Source: Clostridia bacterium
GTDB lineage: Bacteria; Bacillota; Clostridia; Oscillospirales; Acutalibacteraceae
Direction of reading: 5' to 3'
DNA: 13,382 bases
Assembly (NCBI GenBank): GCA_900764115.1
Contig: CAAFMR010000355.1
Span: 1 to 13,382, forward strand
A model generated the notes under the pieces. It ran no database searches and had not been told where the DNA came from. It saw nothing but the letters and a program-made list of their open reading frames with translations. The translations under genes were made by a program, and so were the position numbers. Positions 6,306-13,382 of this stretch are shown piece by piece. Numbering within the stretch: position 1 is the first letter of the stretch; each line of letters opens with the position of its first letter.

Positions 6306-7355
6306 ATGAAAAAATGCAAATTGGCAGTCATTGGCTATGGCGGCATGGGCAGCTGGCATGTGCAGCACGCTCTGGACAGCGACGTGGTGGAGCTTGCCGG
6401 TATCTACGACATTCTGCCGGAAAAGCGGCAGCTGGCGGAGAGCCGGGGCATCCACGCCTACAACAGCTATGAGGAAGTGCTGGCAGACCCCGCCGTGGAG
6501 CTGCTGACGGTAGCCATCCCCAACGATCAGCACGAAAGCGTGTGCATCCGGGGGCTGGAGGCAGGCAAGAACGTCATCAGCGAAAAGCCGGTGACCCTGG
6601 ATACCGCCAGTCTGCAGCGGATGTTTGACGCCGCTGACAAGGCGGGCAGGCTGTTCACCGTCCACCAGAACCGCCGCTGGGACGTGGATTTCCTCGCCAT
6701 GAAGCACCTCAAAGAGACCGGCGAGCTGGGAGATTTCATCCGCATCGAGAGCCGCATCCACGGCTCCCGGGGCATTCCCAGCGACTGGCGGGGCATCAAG
6801 CAATACGGCGGCGGTATGCTGTATGACTGGGGCGTGCATCTCATCGACCAGATTCTGCAGCTGTTTCCCCAGCCGGTGACCGCCATCGACTGCCGATTCG
6901 ACCACATCACCAACAAAGAAGTGGACGACGGCTTCCGTCTGGATATGACCTTTGAGGACGGCAAGACCGCCTATGTGGAGGTAGGCACCTATAATTTCAT
7001 CGCGATGCCCCGGTTCTATCTCCGGGCGGAAAAGGGCACGGCGCTCATTTCCGACTGGCGGGAGCCGTGTCAGGTGGTGAAATGCACCCACTGGCACGAG
7101 AGCGAGGTGCTGCCGGTGGAAACCGCCGCCGGGCTGACCAAAACCATGGCGCCCCGGGACGGGCTGACCACCGAAACCTATGAGCTGGAGCGTCCCCATT
7201 CCGATGTCCACGATTTTTACCGCAACGTCGTCAAAGCCATCGCCGGGGAGGAGCCGCAGCTGGTGACCCACCCCCAGATGATGCGGGTGCTGCAGGTCAT
7301 AGAGGCGGCGTTCCGCTCGGCGGAGACCAATCAGGTGGTTTCCTGCCGCCTGTAA
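6306..7355 (+). CDS. Gfo/Idh/MocA-family NAD(P)-dependent oxidoreductase
   Basis: A 349-residue protein. An N-terminal Rossmann fold has the dinucleotide-binding loop GYGGMG (10-15) and the family motif EKP (93-95). The C-terminal substrate domain includes GGGMLYDWGVHLID (168-181), where Asp174 and His178 fit the usual D-x-x-x-H catalytic pair. Such enzymes oxidise or reduce sugar hydroxyls with NAD(P), for example inositol and glucose-type rings, and can generate 3-keto glycosides. The ribosome site is GAGAGGA at 6287-6293, a rather long 12 nt from the ATG. It is co-transcribed with the upstream isomerase and is the last gene before a strong terminator. It is cytoplasmic with no signal peptide. 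The exact substrate is unknown. Confidence 0.93.
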   Translation: MKKCKLAVIGYGGMGSWHVQHALDSDVVELAGIYDILPEKRQLAESRGIHAYNSYEEVLADPAVELLTVAIPNDQHESVCIRGLEAGKNVISEKPVTLDTASLQRMFDAADKAGRLFTVHQNRRWDVDFLAMKHLKETGELGDFIRIESRIHGSRGIPSDWRGIKQYGGGMLYDWGVHLIDQILQLFPQPVTAIDCRFDHITNKEVDDGFRLDMTFEDGKTAYVEVGTYNFIAMPRFYLRAEKGTALISDWREPCQVVKCTHWHESEVLPVETAAGLTKTMAPRDGLTTETYELERPHSDVHDFYRNVVKAIAGEEPQLVTHPQMMRVLQVIEAAFRSAETNQVVSCRL

Positions 7356-7375
7356 GTGCATTTCCCTGCCTCAGC

Positions 7376-7420
7376 AATCGGCGGATACCGAGCCTATCGG
7401 TATCCGCCGATTTTTTATTT
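7376..7420 (+). terminator. Strong intrinsic terminator of the isomerase/oxidoreductase operon
   Basis: A perfect 16-bp stem (7376-7391 pairs with 7397-7412) with a 5-nt loop gccta is followed by a T-rich tract (TTTTATTT). It begins 21 bp after the oxidoreductase stop codon. The minus side lacks a good T tract, so its effect on the convergent glycosidase gene is less certain. Confidence 0.95.
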
Positions 7421-7430
7421 CGTTTTCCGG

Positions 7431-8618
7431 TCAGTCCTCCCGCTCCAGCTCCTGCAGCGCCACCAAAAACAGCAGTTCCGCCGCCGAGAACCAGGGAGAG
7501 GCGTCCGACGGTTCTCCGCTGATGGGGTCCAGCTCCTGCCCGAAGGGCACCGTCTCGATGGCGCACTGGCGTTCCACCCAGATGCGCAGCACCTGCCGCA
7601 GCTCCTCCCGCCGCCCGATACCGGACATCCACCGGGTCGCCCGCAGCACGGTCATCGCCTGGCTGTAATAGCCCCAGGAATTACCGGACAGGTTCCGCCG
7701 CCAGCGGGGATCGGCGATGGATACCGCCGGGAAGGGATAGGGGGTCTTGAACTCCCGCTCGTTCCACAGATACCGGTCAAAAATCCGGTTTGCCAGCTCC
7801 CGGTCGGCGATGCCCTCGCACAGCACATTGGTGATGGCGACGGTGCGGATGCGGCGCATCTGCCCGTGTTTGTCCACATCATAGAAGAACTCGTCCTCCG
7901 GGTCAAAGCACACCGCATAGAGCCGTTGCCGGACCTGCTCCGCCCGCTGCTGCCACGCCGCCGCTTCATCGGGGCGTCCCAGCAGCTCCGCCATACGCGC
8001 CAGCGCCACCCGGTCGCCATAGAATACGGCGTTCATATCCGGGGCAATCCCCGGCAACACCGGGCACCCCTCCGGCAGCTTGCGGGCATCCGGCGCCTCG
8101 GGGGAGACCTTGCCGGGATATTTCATCCCTTCCAGCCGCCCGCTGTTATCGTGGCCGGTATCGTAGCCGCAAAACATCTCGATGAGCCCCTGCCCGGTAG
8201 TCATCCGCCAGCGGCACAGCCAATCATCCCAGCGGCATCCGGCATCATACGCCCGCTGCAGAAACGCCCGGTCGCCGCACATCTCGTAGGTCTCCAGGCA
8301 CATCCGCATAAACGCCACGCACTCCTGAATCTGTCCGTAGCTGGGACCGTCCTGCAGAGTCACCGCCATGGGCAGCTGCCCGTCGGGCTTCTGATGCTTG
8401 AGAAATAAGCCGATGTGGTTGAGCGCCACGGTGGGGTCCCCGCAATAGCGGGACCAGACCACCGCATCCTGCACATGCTCCAGCCACACCCCGGCATACC
8501 GCTTGGAAATGCAGAACACAGGACCGTCGGCGTCTGCCACCGGCTTCAGGTGGTCGCGCTGAATAACCTCCAGCACCTGCTGCCGCTTTTCGGCAGCGTT
8601 AGCGGGTAAAAGGGTCAA
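7431..8618 (-). CDS. Cytoplasmic MGH1/GH63-like (alpha/alpha)6 glycosidase
   Basis: A 395-residue protein resembling the MGH1-like / GH63 / trehalase-type (alpha/alpha)6-barrel glycosidases. GYDTGHDNSGR (~151-161) matches the family's S-G-x-D-N-S-x-R segment, whose Asp (here ~157) is expected to be catalytic. PDMNAVFYGDRVALARMAELLG (from ~193) matches the D-x-N-A block. SGNSWGYYSQAM and the terminal ELDPISGEPS...PWFSAAELL match later conserved segments. The start is read as TTG at 8618 because a perfect TAAGGAGGT (8626-8634) lies 7 nt upstream. The longer open frame up to 8696 runs through that site and a hairpin and is rejected. No signal peptide is present, so it probably works on imported oligosaccharides. 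It follows the GH26-like gene by 103 bp and ends 11 bp from the opposing terminator. Linkage specificity is unknown. Confidence 0.85.
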   Translation of the reverse strand: MTLLPANAAEKRQQVLEVIQRDHLKPVADADGPVFCISKRYAGVWLEHVQDAVVWSRYCGDPTVALNHIGLFLKHQKPDGQLPMAVTLQDGPSYGQIQECVAFMRMCLETYEMCGDRAFLQRAYDAGCRWDDWLCRWRMTTGQGLIEMFCGYDTGHDNSGRLEGMKYPGKVSPEAPDARKLPEGCPVLPGIAPDMNAVFYGDRVALARMAELLGRPDEAAAWQQRAEQVRQRLYAVCFDPEDEFFYDVDKHGQMRRIRTVAITNVLCEGIADRELANRIFDRYLWNEREFKTPYPFPAVSIADPRWRRNLSGNSWGYYSQAMTVLRATRWMSGIGRREELRQVLRIWVERQCAIETVPFGQELDPISGEPSDASPWFSAAELLFLVALQELERED

Positions 8619-8647
8619 GATCGATACCTCCTTACACGATACCCCAA

Positions 8648-8688
8648 GACAGCCGCCCCTCCGGAGCCATTCCGGAAAGGCGGCTGTC
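8648..8688 (-). terminator. GC-rich hairpin between the GH26-like gene and the downstream glycosidase
   Basis: Ten-base arms GACAGCCGCC (8648-8657) and GGCGGCTGTC (8679-8688) enclose a loop with its own TCCGGA/TCCGGA inner stem (8660-8665 with 8671-8676). It lies 34 bp past the stop of the gene ending at 8722. No T tract follows, so it may be a weak terminator, an mRNA 3'-end stabiliser or a processing site that sets relative expression. I see no good promoter in the rest of the 103-bp gap. Confidence 0.6.
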
Positions 8689-8721
8689 CCGGTCACAAAG
8701 GGTAGGAAATGAGAAAATCAG

Positions 8722-10917
8722 TTATTGCGGGGCTGCGGCATTCTGTTTCTTCTTCCGCAGCAGCAGGAACAGCGTCAAACCGCCGCCCACCAGCACCACG
8801 GCGCCGATAAGGATGACTACGAGCGCCCAGGTGGGGAATCCGCCCACCGTCACCGTCCGGGTCACCCGGCGGCGTTTCCCCGGCCGGGGCGCATCGTCAC
8901 CGTCTGTATCGGAGTCCGTCGGATTCAGCGGATCGTCCGGTTCATCCACGGTCGGTTCGTCCGTCGTTCCGTCCGGCTCCTCCTTGTCGGTCTCGTCGAT
9001 GACCGGGGTGGGCTTCACCTCGGCGCTATACGCCTTACCGCTGTCGATGCCGTAAATCTCAAACTCCGCCACGGAGCTGATGGCGGCATCCTTGCCGGTC
9101 ATGCTGTTGGGGTCGGTAATGTACAGCCGCACATATTGCGCCGTAAACGGCACCACAAACCGGTCGGTGATGTTGCCGGTGTTGCCGGTAACGGTGTCCA
9201 CCGTGATCCAGTTTTCGCCGTCTACACTATACTGGAATTGGAAATCCCGGGTGTTATAGCCCATGGGTTCTCCGGAGGAGCCGGCGTGGCGCACCGCATA
9301 CCGGTTGACGGTATAGCTGCGACCCAGGTCGATCATCAGCCAGGCGGGCACACTCGTTCCCACCCAGCGGGAACCAACGCCGTCGATGGCTTTGACCGCC
9401 TCGGCGTCGTTATCGCTGGCATACGCCATAGCATCCGGCTCCAGCGCCGCATTCCGCTGCCGGACGATGCGGATGGAGCGGATGGGTTTGCCGGCGCCGA
9501 TGCCGCTGACATTCTTCAGGGAATTGGCATAGCCCCAATAATCGCCCTCGCCGTTGTCGCCGGTATAGAACTGGATACCGAAGCCCCGGTTCACATGGAA
9601 CGACCCCAGCGTGTCGATGGAAAAGCCCAGCGCCGTCAGCTCAGCCTGGGTATAGAGCTTTTCCTCCATACCGATGTATTTCCCGGTCAAATCCTTGCTT
9701 TCATACAGCTGGACGATGCCGGGGATGAGGGACTCGCCCTCCTGATAATTCTGCACCTCATCCAGCGTGATGGTAAACGGGCTGCACATAAATGCCTTGC
9801 CGTCGTCCTGCCCGGCGTTGAGCAATCCGTTGGTATTGTAATCCTGGAGGGAGAAGGAGCTGTCGCCCCAGCAGTTGACCCAGGAGATACGGGGCCACTG
9901 GTTAATGACATTCTGCAGCAGGTTAAACCAGCTGGAGCGGGGCGCCAGCCCGCCGCCGGAGCGGCAGGACAGCTCGGTGAAGCCGATGGGCTTACCGGTG
10001 AGCCGGAACCAGTCGTAGTCAATGAAGCCATCCAGCCCCCGCCGCCCGTCGATCTCATCGTCGCAGTAGCAGGTAACGCCTACCACATCCACATAGTCGT
10101 TGCCGGGATAGCGGGTAAAGGTATCGTTCATACCGCCGGGGGAATAGGTCATCAGCCAGCCTTTCAGCCCACTGTTTTTCCAGCGCTCCACAAACTGCTG
10201 ATACACCCGGACAAAGGCGGGGTACGCGCCGGGGGTCTTGCCGCAGAAATCCTTATAGTTGGACTCCACAAAGGGGCGCATCAGATAGGCGTTGACCCCC
10301 CGGCTCTCCAGATCCCGCAGACACTCAATATACGCCTCGCAGTATTGCACCCAGATGTTGTACAGCTCCATATCCCGGTCGGGGTTGGTCTCATCCAGCT
10401 GCTCGATCATATTCCAGTCGTTGGTATACCGTCCGCTGGCGATGCCGATTTGGGAGATGTAATCCTGCACCTCAAACTGGTCGGCGTGTACCAGCAGCAC
10501 CGCCCCCTGCTTATAGTGCTTTTCCAGCAGACTGTTGGCTTGCTCCACGTTGCTGAAGCCAATCTGCAGCCCGCTCTCGGCGGTTTCGCCGTATTTGTGG
10601 TTAAACACATACCGGTTAGAATACAGCCCCGGCGACACGCCAAATTGGTTGGTGATATTGTTCCAGGTGTCGTCGGAGGTGGAAATATCAAACTGCCCCA
10701 CGATAAACCGGTCGGTGTCGGTGAGACTGGACAGATACGCCAGCAGATTTTTCGATTCCCGGCTGGCGGTGGGGTTCACCGGCTGCAGCAGGTGGTCTGC
10801 CACGCAGCCGGCACTCTGCTCCTCCGTCAGGGTGGCGGAAACGGTCAGCGGCAAAGCCCCCAGCAGCAAGCAAAGCGCCAGCAGAGCCGCGAAAAACACC
10901 GTTGTCAGACGTTTCAT
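8722..10917 (-). CDS. Membrane-anchored GH26-like / beta-gamma-crystallin-like / discoidin surface protein
   Basis: A 731-residue protein. Residues 1-28 are a signal peptide. Residues ~65-395 resemble a GH26 (beta-mannanase-type) barrel: FIVGQFDIST near the start, RPFVES with putative acid/base Glu218, and GKPIGFTELS with putative nucleophile Glu315. Residues ~399-475 look like a beta-gamma-crystallin-type module (VQLYESKDLTGKY, then LGSFHVNRGFGIQFYTGDN). Residues ~495-633 are an F5/8 type C (discoidin) domain ending VAEFEIYG. Residues 634-690 are an acidic Pro/Thr/Asp linker, then a transmembrane helix (~696-720) and RKKKQ tail anchor it to the membrane. GH26 enzymes usually have His before the acid/base Glu; here it is Val217. 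The ATG at 10917 has AAAGGAGG at 10926-10933 and directly abuts the upstream gene's stop, so translation is probably coupled. Mannanase activity is likely but unproven. Confidence 0.85.
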   Translation of the reverse strand: MKRLTTVFFAALLALCLLLGALPLTVSATLTEEQSAGCVADHLLQPVNPTASRESKNLLAYLSSLTDTDRFIVGQFDISTSDDTWNNITNQFGVSPGLYSNRYVFNHKYGETAESGLQIGFSNVEQANSLLEKHYKQGAVLLVHADQFEVQDYISQIGIASGRYTNDWNMIEQLDETNPDRDMELYNIWVQYCEAYIECLRDLESRGVNAYLMRPFVESNYKDFCGKTPGAYPAFVRVYQQFVERWKNSGLKGWLMTYSPGGMNDTFTRYPGNDYVDVVGVTCYCDDEIDGRRGLDGFIDYDWFRLTGKPIGFTELSCRSGGGLAPRSSWFNLLQNVINQWPRISWVNCWGDSSFSLQDYNTNGLLNAGQDDGKAFMCSPFTITLDEVQNYQEGESLIPGIVQLYESKDLTGKYIGMEEKLYTQAELTALGFSIDTLGSFHVNRGFGIQFYTGDNGEGDYWGYANSLKNVSGIGAGKPIRSIRIVRQRNAALEPDAMAYASDNDAEAVKAIDGVGSRWVGTSVPAWLMIDLGRSYTVNRYAVRHAGSSGEPMGYNTRDFQFQYSVDGENWITVDTVTGNTGNITDRFVVPFTAQYVRLYITDPNSMTGKDAAISSVAEFEIYGIDSGKAYSAEVKPTPVIDETDKEEPDGTTDEPTVDEPDDPLNPTDSDTDGDDAPRPGKRRRVTRTVTVGGFPTWALVVILIGAVVLVGGGLTLFLLLRKKKQNAAAPQ

Positions 10918-13382
10918 TCAGACCGCCTCCTTTCTGCCGGACCGCCGTTTGCGACGGGCGAGGATTGTCCCGGCGGCGCCGCCGGCTGCCAGCAGCAGAC
11001 TGCCACCGACAATACCGGCGGCGGTGCCGGCGGGAACTCCCTCCCTATGGGCGCTTGCGGCGCTTTTGGTGTTGTAGACCTGCATATCGTCGGCGTACAA
11101 CACGCCGTTGCGCTCGTTGATGGTGGCGGCGTCGTTATACCGCAGCAGCACCAGCTGCAGCCCGTTTCCGTGGAGGGTGGCGGCGTTGCCGTGGCTATTG
11201 CCCAGCAGCACATGTGTCTCCTCTGCGTTTGAGCGGGAATTGCGCACCCGCTCCACAGCGCCGTCCTTCAGCTGCCCTGCCATCTGGAAATAGCTGCCGG
11301 TCTTGGGTATCCGGATGGTCCAATACCGGTCGCCCACCTCAGCGGCGGTATACACGTGACCGGCGGCATTTTTCAGCGTTAAGGTATACACATCCGAATC
11401 CACCCGCAACCAGTGCTGCTCGATGTCGGTCTCCACCCCGGCGGGCAGCGCCGTCTTGGTAACGGTCATCTGCAAGCCGCTGAAGAAGTCGTTATCATCC
11501 AGATTCAGCCGGCTGATGGTCGCCGAAATGCCGGTGGCGGCGTCGGTGATGGTCTGCCGGGCGGAATCAAAGGGCTCCTCTGGCTGGAGCATAATGCCCT
11601 CTGCCTCCAGCTCGCCGATACGGGCAAGGCTGTAGCCCTTGGTATTCACCGGATATGCCCGGGTAATAACGAACGCCACATACCGTCCCTCTTTCCCGCC
11701 TCCGTCGTACAGATCGCAGGAAATGATACGCTGGGTGTAGTCATAGGCGGGGTCCAGCACCGCCTCGCCAAACTCATTCTTCGTCTGCTTTTCGCCGTGG
11801 GTGGTATGCACCCGGTTTTCTTCATTGAACAGGGTGGCGATGGAGTCGCCCACATAGAAGTCGGCGCCCGCCACATAATATCCCGGCTCCTCGGAGCTGA
11901 TCAGCCGGATGGTATTCACCCGGGCGGTGCCGCCCAGATAATAGACCATCACCGACCAGGGGGTGTTGGTCTCCAGCTTCTGCCCGTTGCCGCCGTTCGC
12001 CTCCGACAGCCGGAAGCCCTCCACATAGTGGCAGTTGCGGGTATCCAGCACCAGCCGCCCCGGGAAAGTGCCGCCCGCCTGCTTGTCACCGGGCTTACCG
12101 TCGGTGGCGGCGGTCATTCCATCCTCGTTGGTGGCGGTAAAGACGCTGTTCTTCATTTCCTTGTCCGGGGTTCCTGCCCACGCCAGATAGGTGTCTGCCG
12201 GCTGTATTCCGGCGATGAGCGCCGTATCAAAGGGGCGGGGCGGAGCGGCATAGCTGCCGTAGACCCCCAATTCACCGATGCGCACCACGTCATAGGGTCC
12301 GATCTGAGGTGCCTTAAAGCCGATGTACCGGGTGGTAACGGGGTTTTTCAGCTCCGCCCACAGGATCTCGCCATCCGCAGACAGATCCAGACGTGCCACC
12401 GGCTCCCCGTCGAACACAGCGGCAAGACTGTCCGCCGCATATACCTCCAGCCAGGTGATCCGGTGGGCGGCGTCGCTATCGCCCACCGCCGATACCAGCA
12501 GGTCGGTGATGGTGGCGGTGCCCCGCAGATCGTAGGCAAAGCCGCTGTCGATGACGCCGGAGAAATCGCATTTGTTGATATCGTTGGTGTTGATGCTGTA
12601 AATTTTACCGTCCGTCAGCTTCTGCAGCCCATTGGTTGCGTCGGTTTTTACCGGTACCCCGTTTTTGTTGGTGGGGATAAGGTAATCCGCCGATTTGTTG
12701 TCTATCTGCTTGCCCGCCAGCAGATTGTCCGCTGTGGGCAGCTCCGATTCCTTGGTGATGCGATGGGGAATATAGACGCTCTGGGGCGGCTCACCCACAT
12801 AGTCGCCGTATACCGCCAGCTCACTGATCCGCACCTGATTGCCGGTGGGGACAAAGGCAAAGCCCACATACCGCCCCTCTTTCGCCGTCTCCAGCGTAAA
12901 CAGGTTCCGCAGCGCCTGCAGAGGTGTGCTGCTGTAATCGTAGCTCACCGCCAGATGGCTGTCGTCGAACAGGGTGGCGGGGTCATCGCTCACATACACC
13001 TTTCCCGCCTGCAGCATCGCCGCCGGCTCATACGCGGTCATCCGCTGCTGCAGCGATTCCACGGTGGTGGGGGCGCCGCCGATCCGCCAGGATTTCGGCT
13101 CCGCCGAGGAGCCGATGGCGATTTGCTCCACCGCCACCGCTGCCCCCATATCAAAGGCAAAGCGAGTCTCGCTTATATTGTACTGATTAGCAATCACCGC
13201 CCGGGTATCGTCCACATTGGTGGCAGCCCAGCCGCCGTTCACATAGAGGAAATATTCTCCCTCTTTCCCCGGTACCGGCTCTGCCTCCTTGCCGTTCACC
13301 GTCTGGCGCTCGGTGGTGGTCTTATAGCTCACCACATCGTCCAGCCCCTGCCAGCGCCCGTCGGTCATTTGCTCGCCGTTTA
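10918..13382 (-). CDS. Membrane-anchored multi-discoidin surface protein (5' partial)
   Basis: The frame is open to the right edge. The first internal ATG (13368) has no ribosome site and the protein sense continues upstream (NGEQ before MTDG), so the N-terminus lies beyond the window. About 820 residues are visible. Counting from that ATG there are three discoidin-like modules (~1-192, ~193-375, ~376-594). Each ends with a G-R-Y-V/I-G/A-F strand followed by an I-G/S-E-L motif. A C-terminal beta-rich region (~595-776) follows. Last come a glycine/alanine-rich transmembrane helix (~777-804) and a basic RRKRRSGRK tail. No catalytic domain is visible, so a carbohydrate-binding or scaffold role is inferred. 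Its TGA (10918-10920) directly abuts the ATG of the GH26-like gene, so the two form an operon. Confidence 0.85.
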   Translation of the reverse strand, partial: NGEQMTDGRWQGLDDVVSYKTTTERQTVNGKEAEPVPGKEGEYFLYVNGGWAATNVDDTRAVIANQYNISETRFAFDMGAAVAVEQIAIGSSAEPKSWRIGGAPTTVESLQQRMTAYEPAAMLQAGKVYVSDDPATLFDDSHLAVSYDYSSTPLQALRNLFTLETAKEGRYVGFAFVPTGNQVRISELAVYGDYVGEPPQSVYIPHRITKESELPTADNLLAGKQIDNKSADYLIPTNKNGVPVKTDATNGLQKLTDGKIYSINTNDINKCDFSGVIDSGFAYDLRGTATITDLLVSAVGDSDAAHRITWLEVYAADSLAAVFDGEPVARLDLSADGEILWAELKNPVTTRYIGFKAPQIGPYDVVRIGELGVYGSYAAPPRPFDTALIAGIQPADTYLAWAGTPDKEMKNSVFTATNEDGMTAATDGKPGDKQAGGTFPGRLVLDTRNCHYVEGFRLSEANGGNGQKLETNTPWSVMVYYLGGTARVNTIRLISSEEPGYYVAGADFYVGDSIATLFNEENRVHTTHGEKQTKNEFGEAVLDPAYDYTQRIISCDLYDGGGKEGRYVAFVITRAYPVNTKGYSLARIGELEAEGIMLQPEEPFDSARQTITDAATGISATISRLNLDDNDFFSGLQMTVTKTALPAGVETDIEQHWLRVDSDVYTLTLKNAAGHVYTAAEVGDRYWTIRIPKTGSYFQMAGQLKDGAVERVRNSRSNAEETHVLLGNSHGNAATLHGNGLQLVLLRYNDAATINERNGVLYADDMQVYNTKSAASAHREGVPAGTAAGIVGGSLLLAAGGAAGTILARRKRRSGRKEAV

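Noticed and set aside
5267..7361. Minus-strand frames 5267-6331 and 6237-7361
   Set aside because: They lie opposite the clearly identified isomerase and oxidoreductase genes, overlap each other, and read as His/Gly/Val-rich shadow protein without domains.
7356..8408. Plus-strand frame starting right after the oxidoreductase
   Set aside because: It runs through the terminator hairpin and opposite the glycosidase gene, and has no domain signal.
8619..8696. A longer N-terminus for the glycosidase, starting at 8696
   Set aside because: The extension would translate the hairpin and the perfect Shine-Dalgarno sequence. The TTG at 8618 fits the spacing and the conserved start of the protein.
8722..8800. 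Sortase (LPxTG-type) or lipoprotein anchoring of the surface proteins
   Set aside because: No LPxTG-like motif precedes the C-terminal helices of the proteins ending at 8722 and 10918. The cysteine in the GH26-like signal peptide is not in a proper lipobox. Plain transmembrane anchoring fits better.
8725..11232. An 835-codon plus-strand open frame opposite the GH26-like and multi-discoidin genes
   Set aside because: It is an antisense shadow of high-GC codons. Its translation is low-complexity, rich in His, Gly, Val and Pro with no domain sense, and it spans the boundary of two well-supported minus-strand genes.
1..13382. CRISPR arrays, tRNA/rRNA genes, insertion sequences or phage genes
   Set aside because: No regularly spaced short repeats, cloverleaf-forming segments, transposase motifs or terminal inverted repeats were seen. 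The only sizeable repeat is the coding module duplication.

Overview
The window looks like a carbohydrate-utilisation locus from a GC-rich, Gram-positive-type anaerobe, most likely a gut Clostridia member (Oscillospirales/Ruminococcaceae-like). The taxonomic call is inference. It rests on strong GGAGG ribosome binding sites, a TTG start, C-terminal membrane anchors on surface proteins, AT-rich divergent promoters in GC-rich coding DNA, and the families present. No rRNA, tRNA, CRISPR array, insertion sequence or transporter was seen. The window is almost entirely coding, and no gap between genes exceeds about 200 bases.

Left part (1-3947): a large secreted multi-domain protein on the minus strand (1-2919, C-terminus beyond the edge) carries three discoidin-like modules, two of them a near-identical tandem duplication, followed by an SGNH/GDSL esterase domain. 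It diverges from an AraC-family regulator (3117-3947). Their 197-base intergenic region holds two face-away promoters and two copies of the 8-bp palindrome TCTATAGA. One copy overlaps the esterase -35 box and the other lies in the regulator leader.

Middle part (3955-7420): a hairpin terminator separates the regulator from a convergent cytoplasmic alpha/beta hydrolase resembling CE15 glucuronoyl esterases (4012-5112, minus). That gene diverges from a two-gene plus-strand operon: a TIM-barrel sugar isomerase/epimerase (5306-6271) and a Gfo/Idh/MocA oxidoreductase (6306-7355). The operon ends at a strong terminator (7376-7420). Isomerase plus Gfo/Idh pairs are known from oxidation-based (3-keto sugar) glycoside metabolism.

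Right part (7431-13382, all minus, read right to left): a large membrane-anchored protein with repeated discoidin-like modules (N-terminus beyond the edge) is followed with no gap by a membrane-anchored GH26-like / beta-gamma-crystallin-like / discoidin protein. After a structured hairpin comes a cytoplasmic (alpha/alpha)6 glycosidase of the MGH1/GH63-like type with a TTG start.

Working model (inference): surface proteins bind and trim a substituted polysaccharide. Imported oligosaccharides, whose transporter is not in this window, would be de-esterified, hydrolysed and oxidised or isomerised in the cytoplasm under AraC control. The most notable points are one module family shared by the proteins at both ends of the locus, non-canonical active-site positions in the SGNH and GH26-like domains, and candidate operator sites in the two divergent promoter regions.
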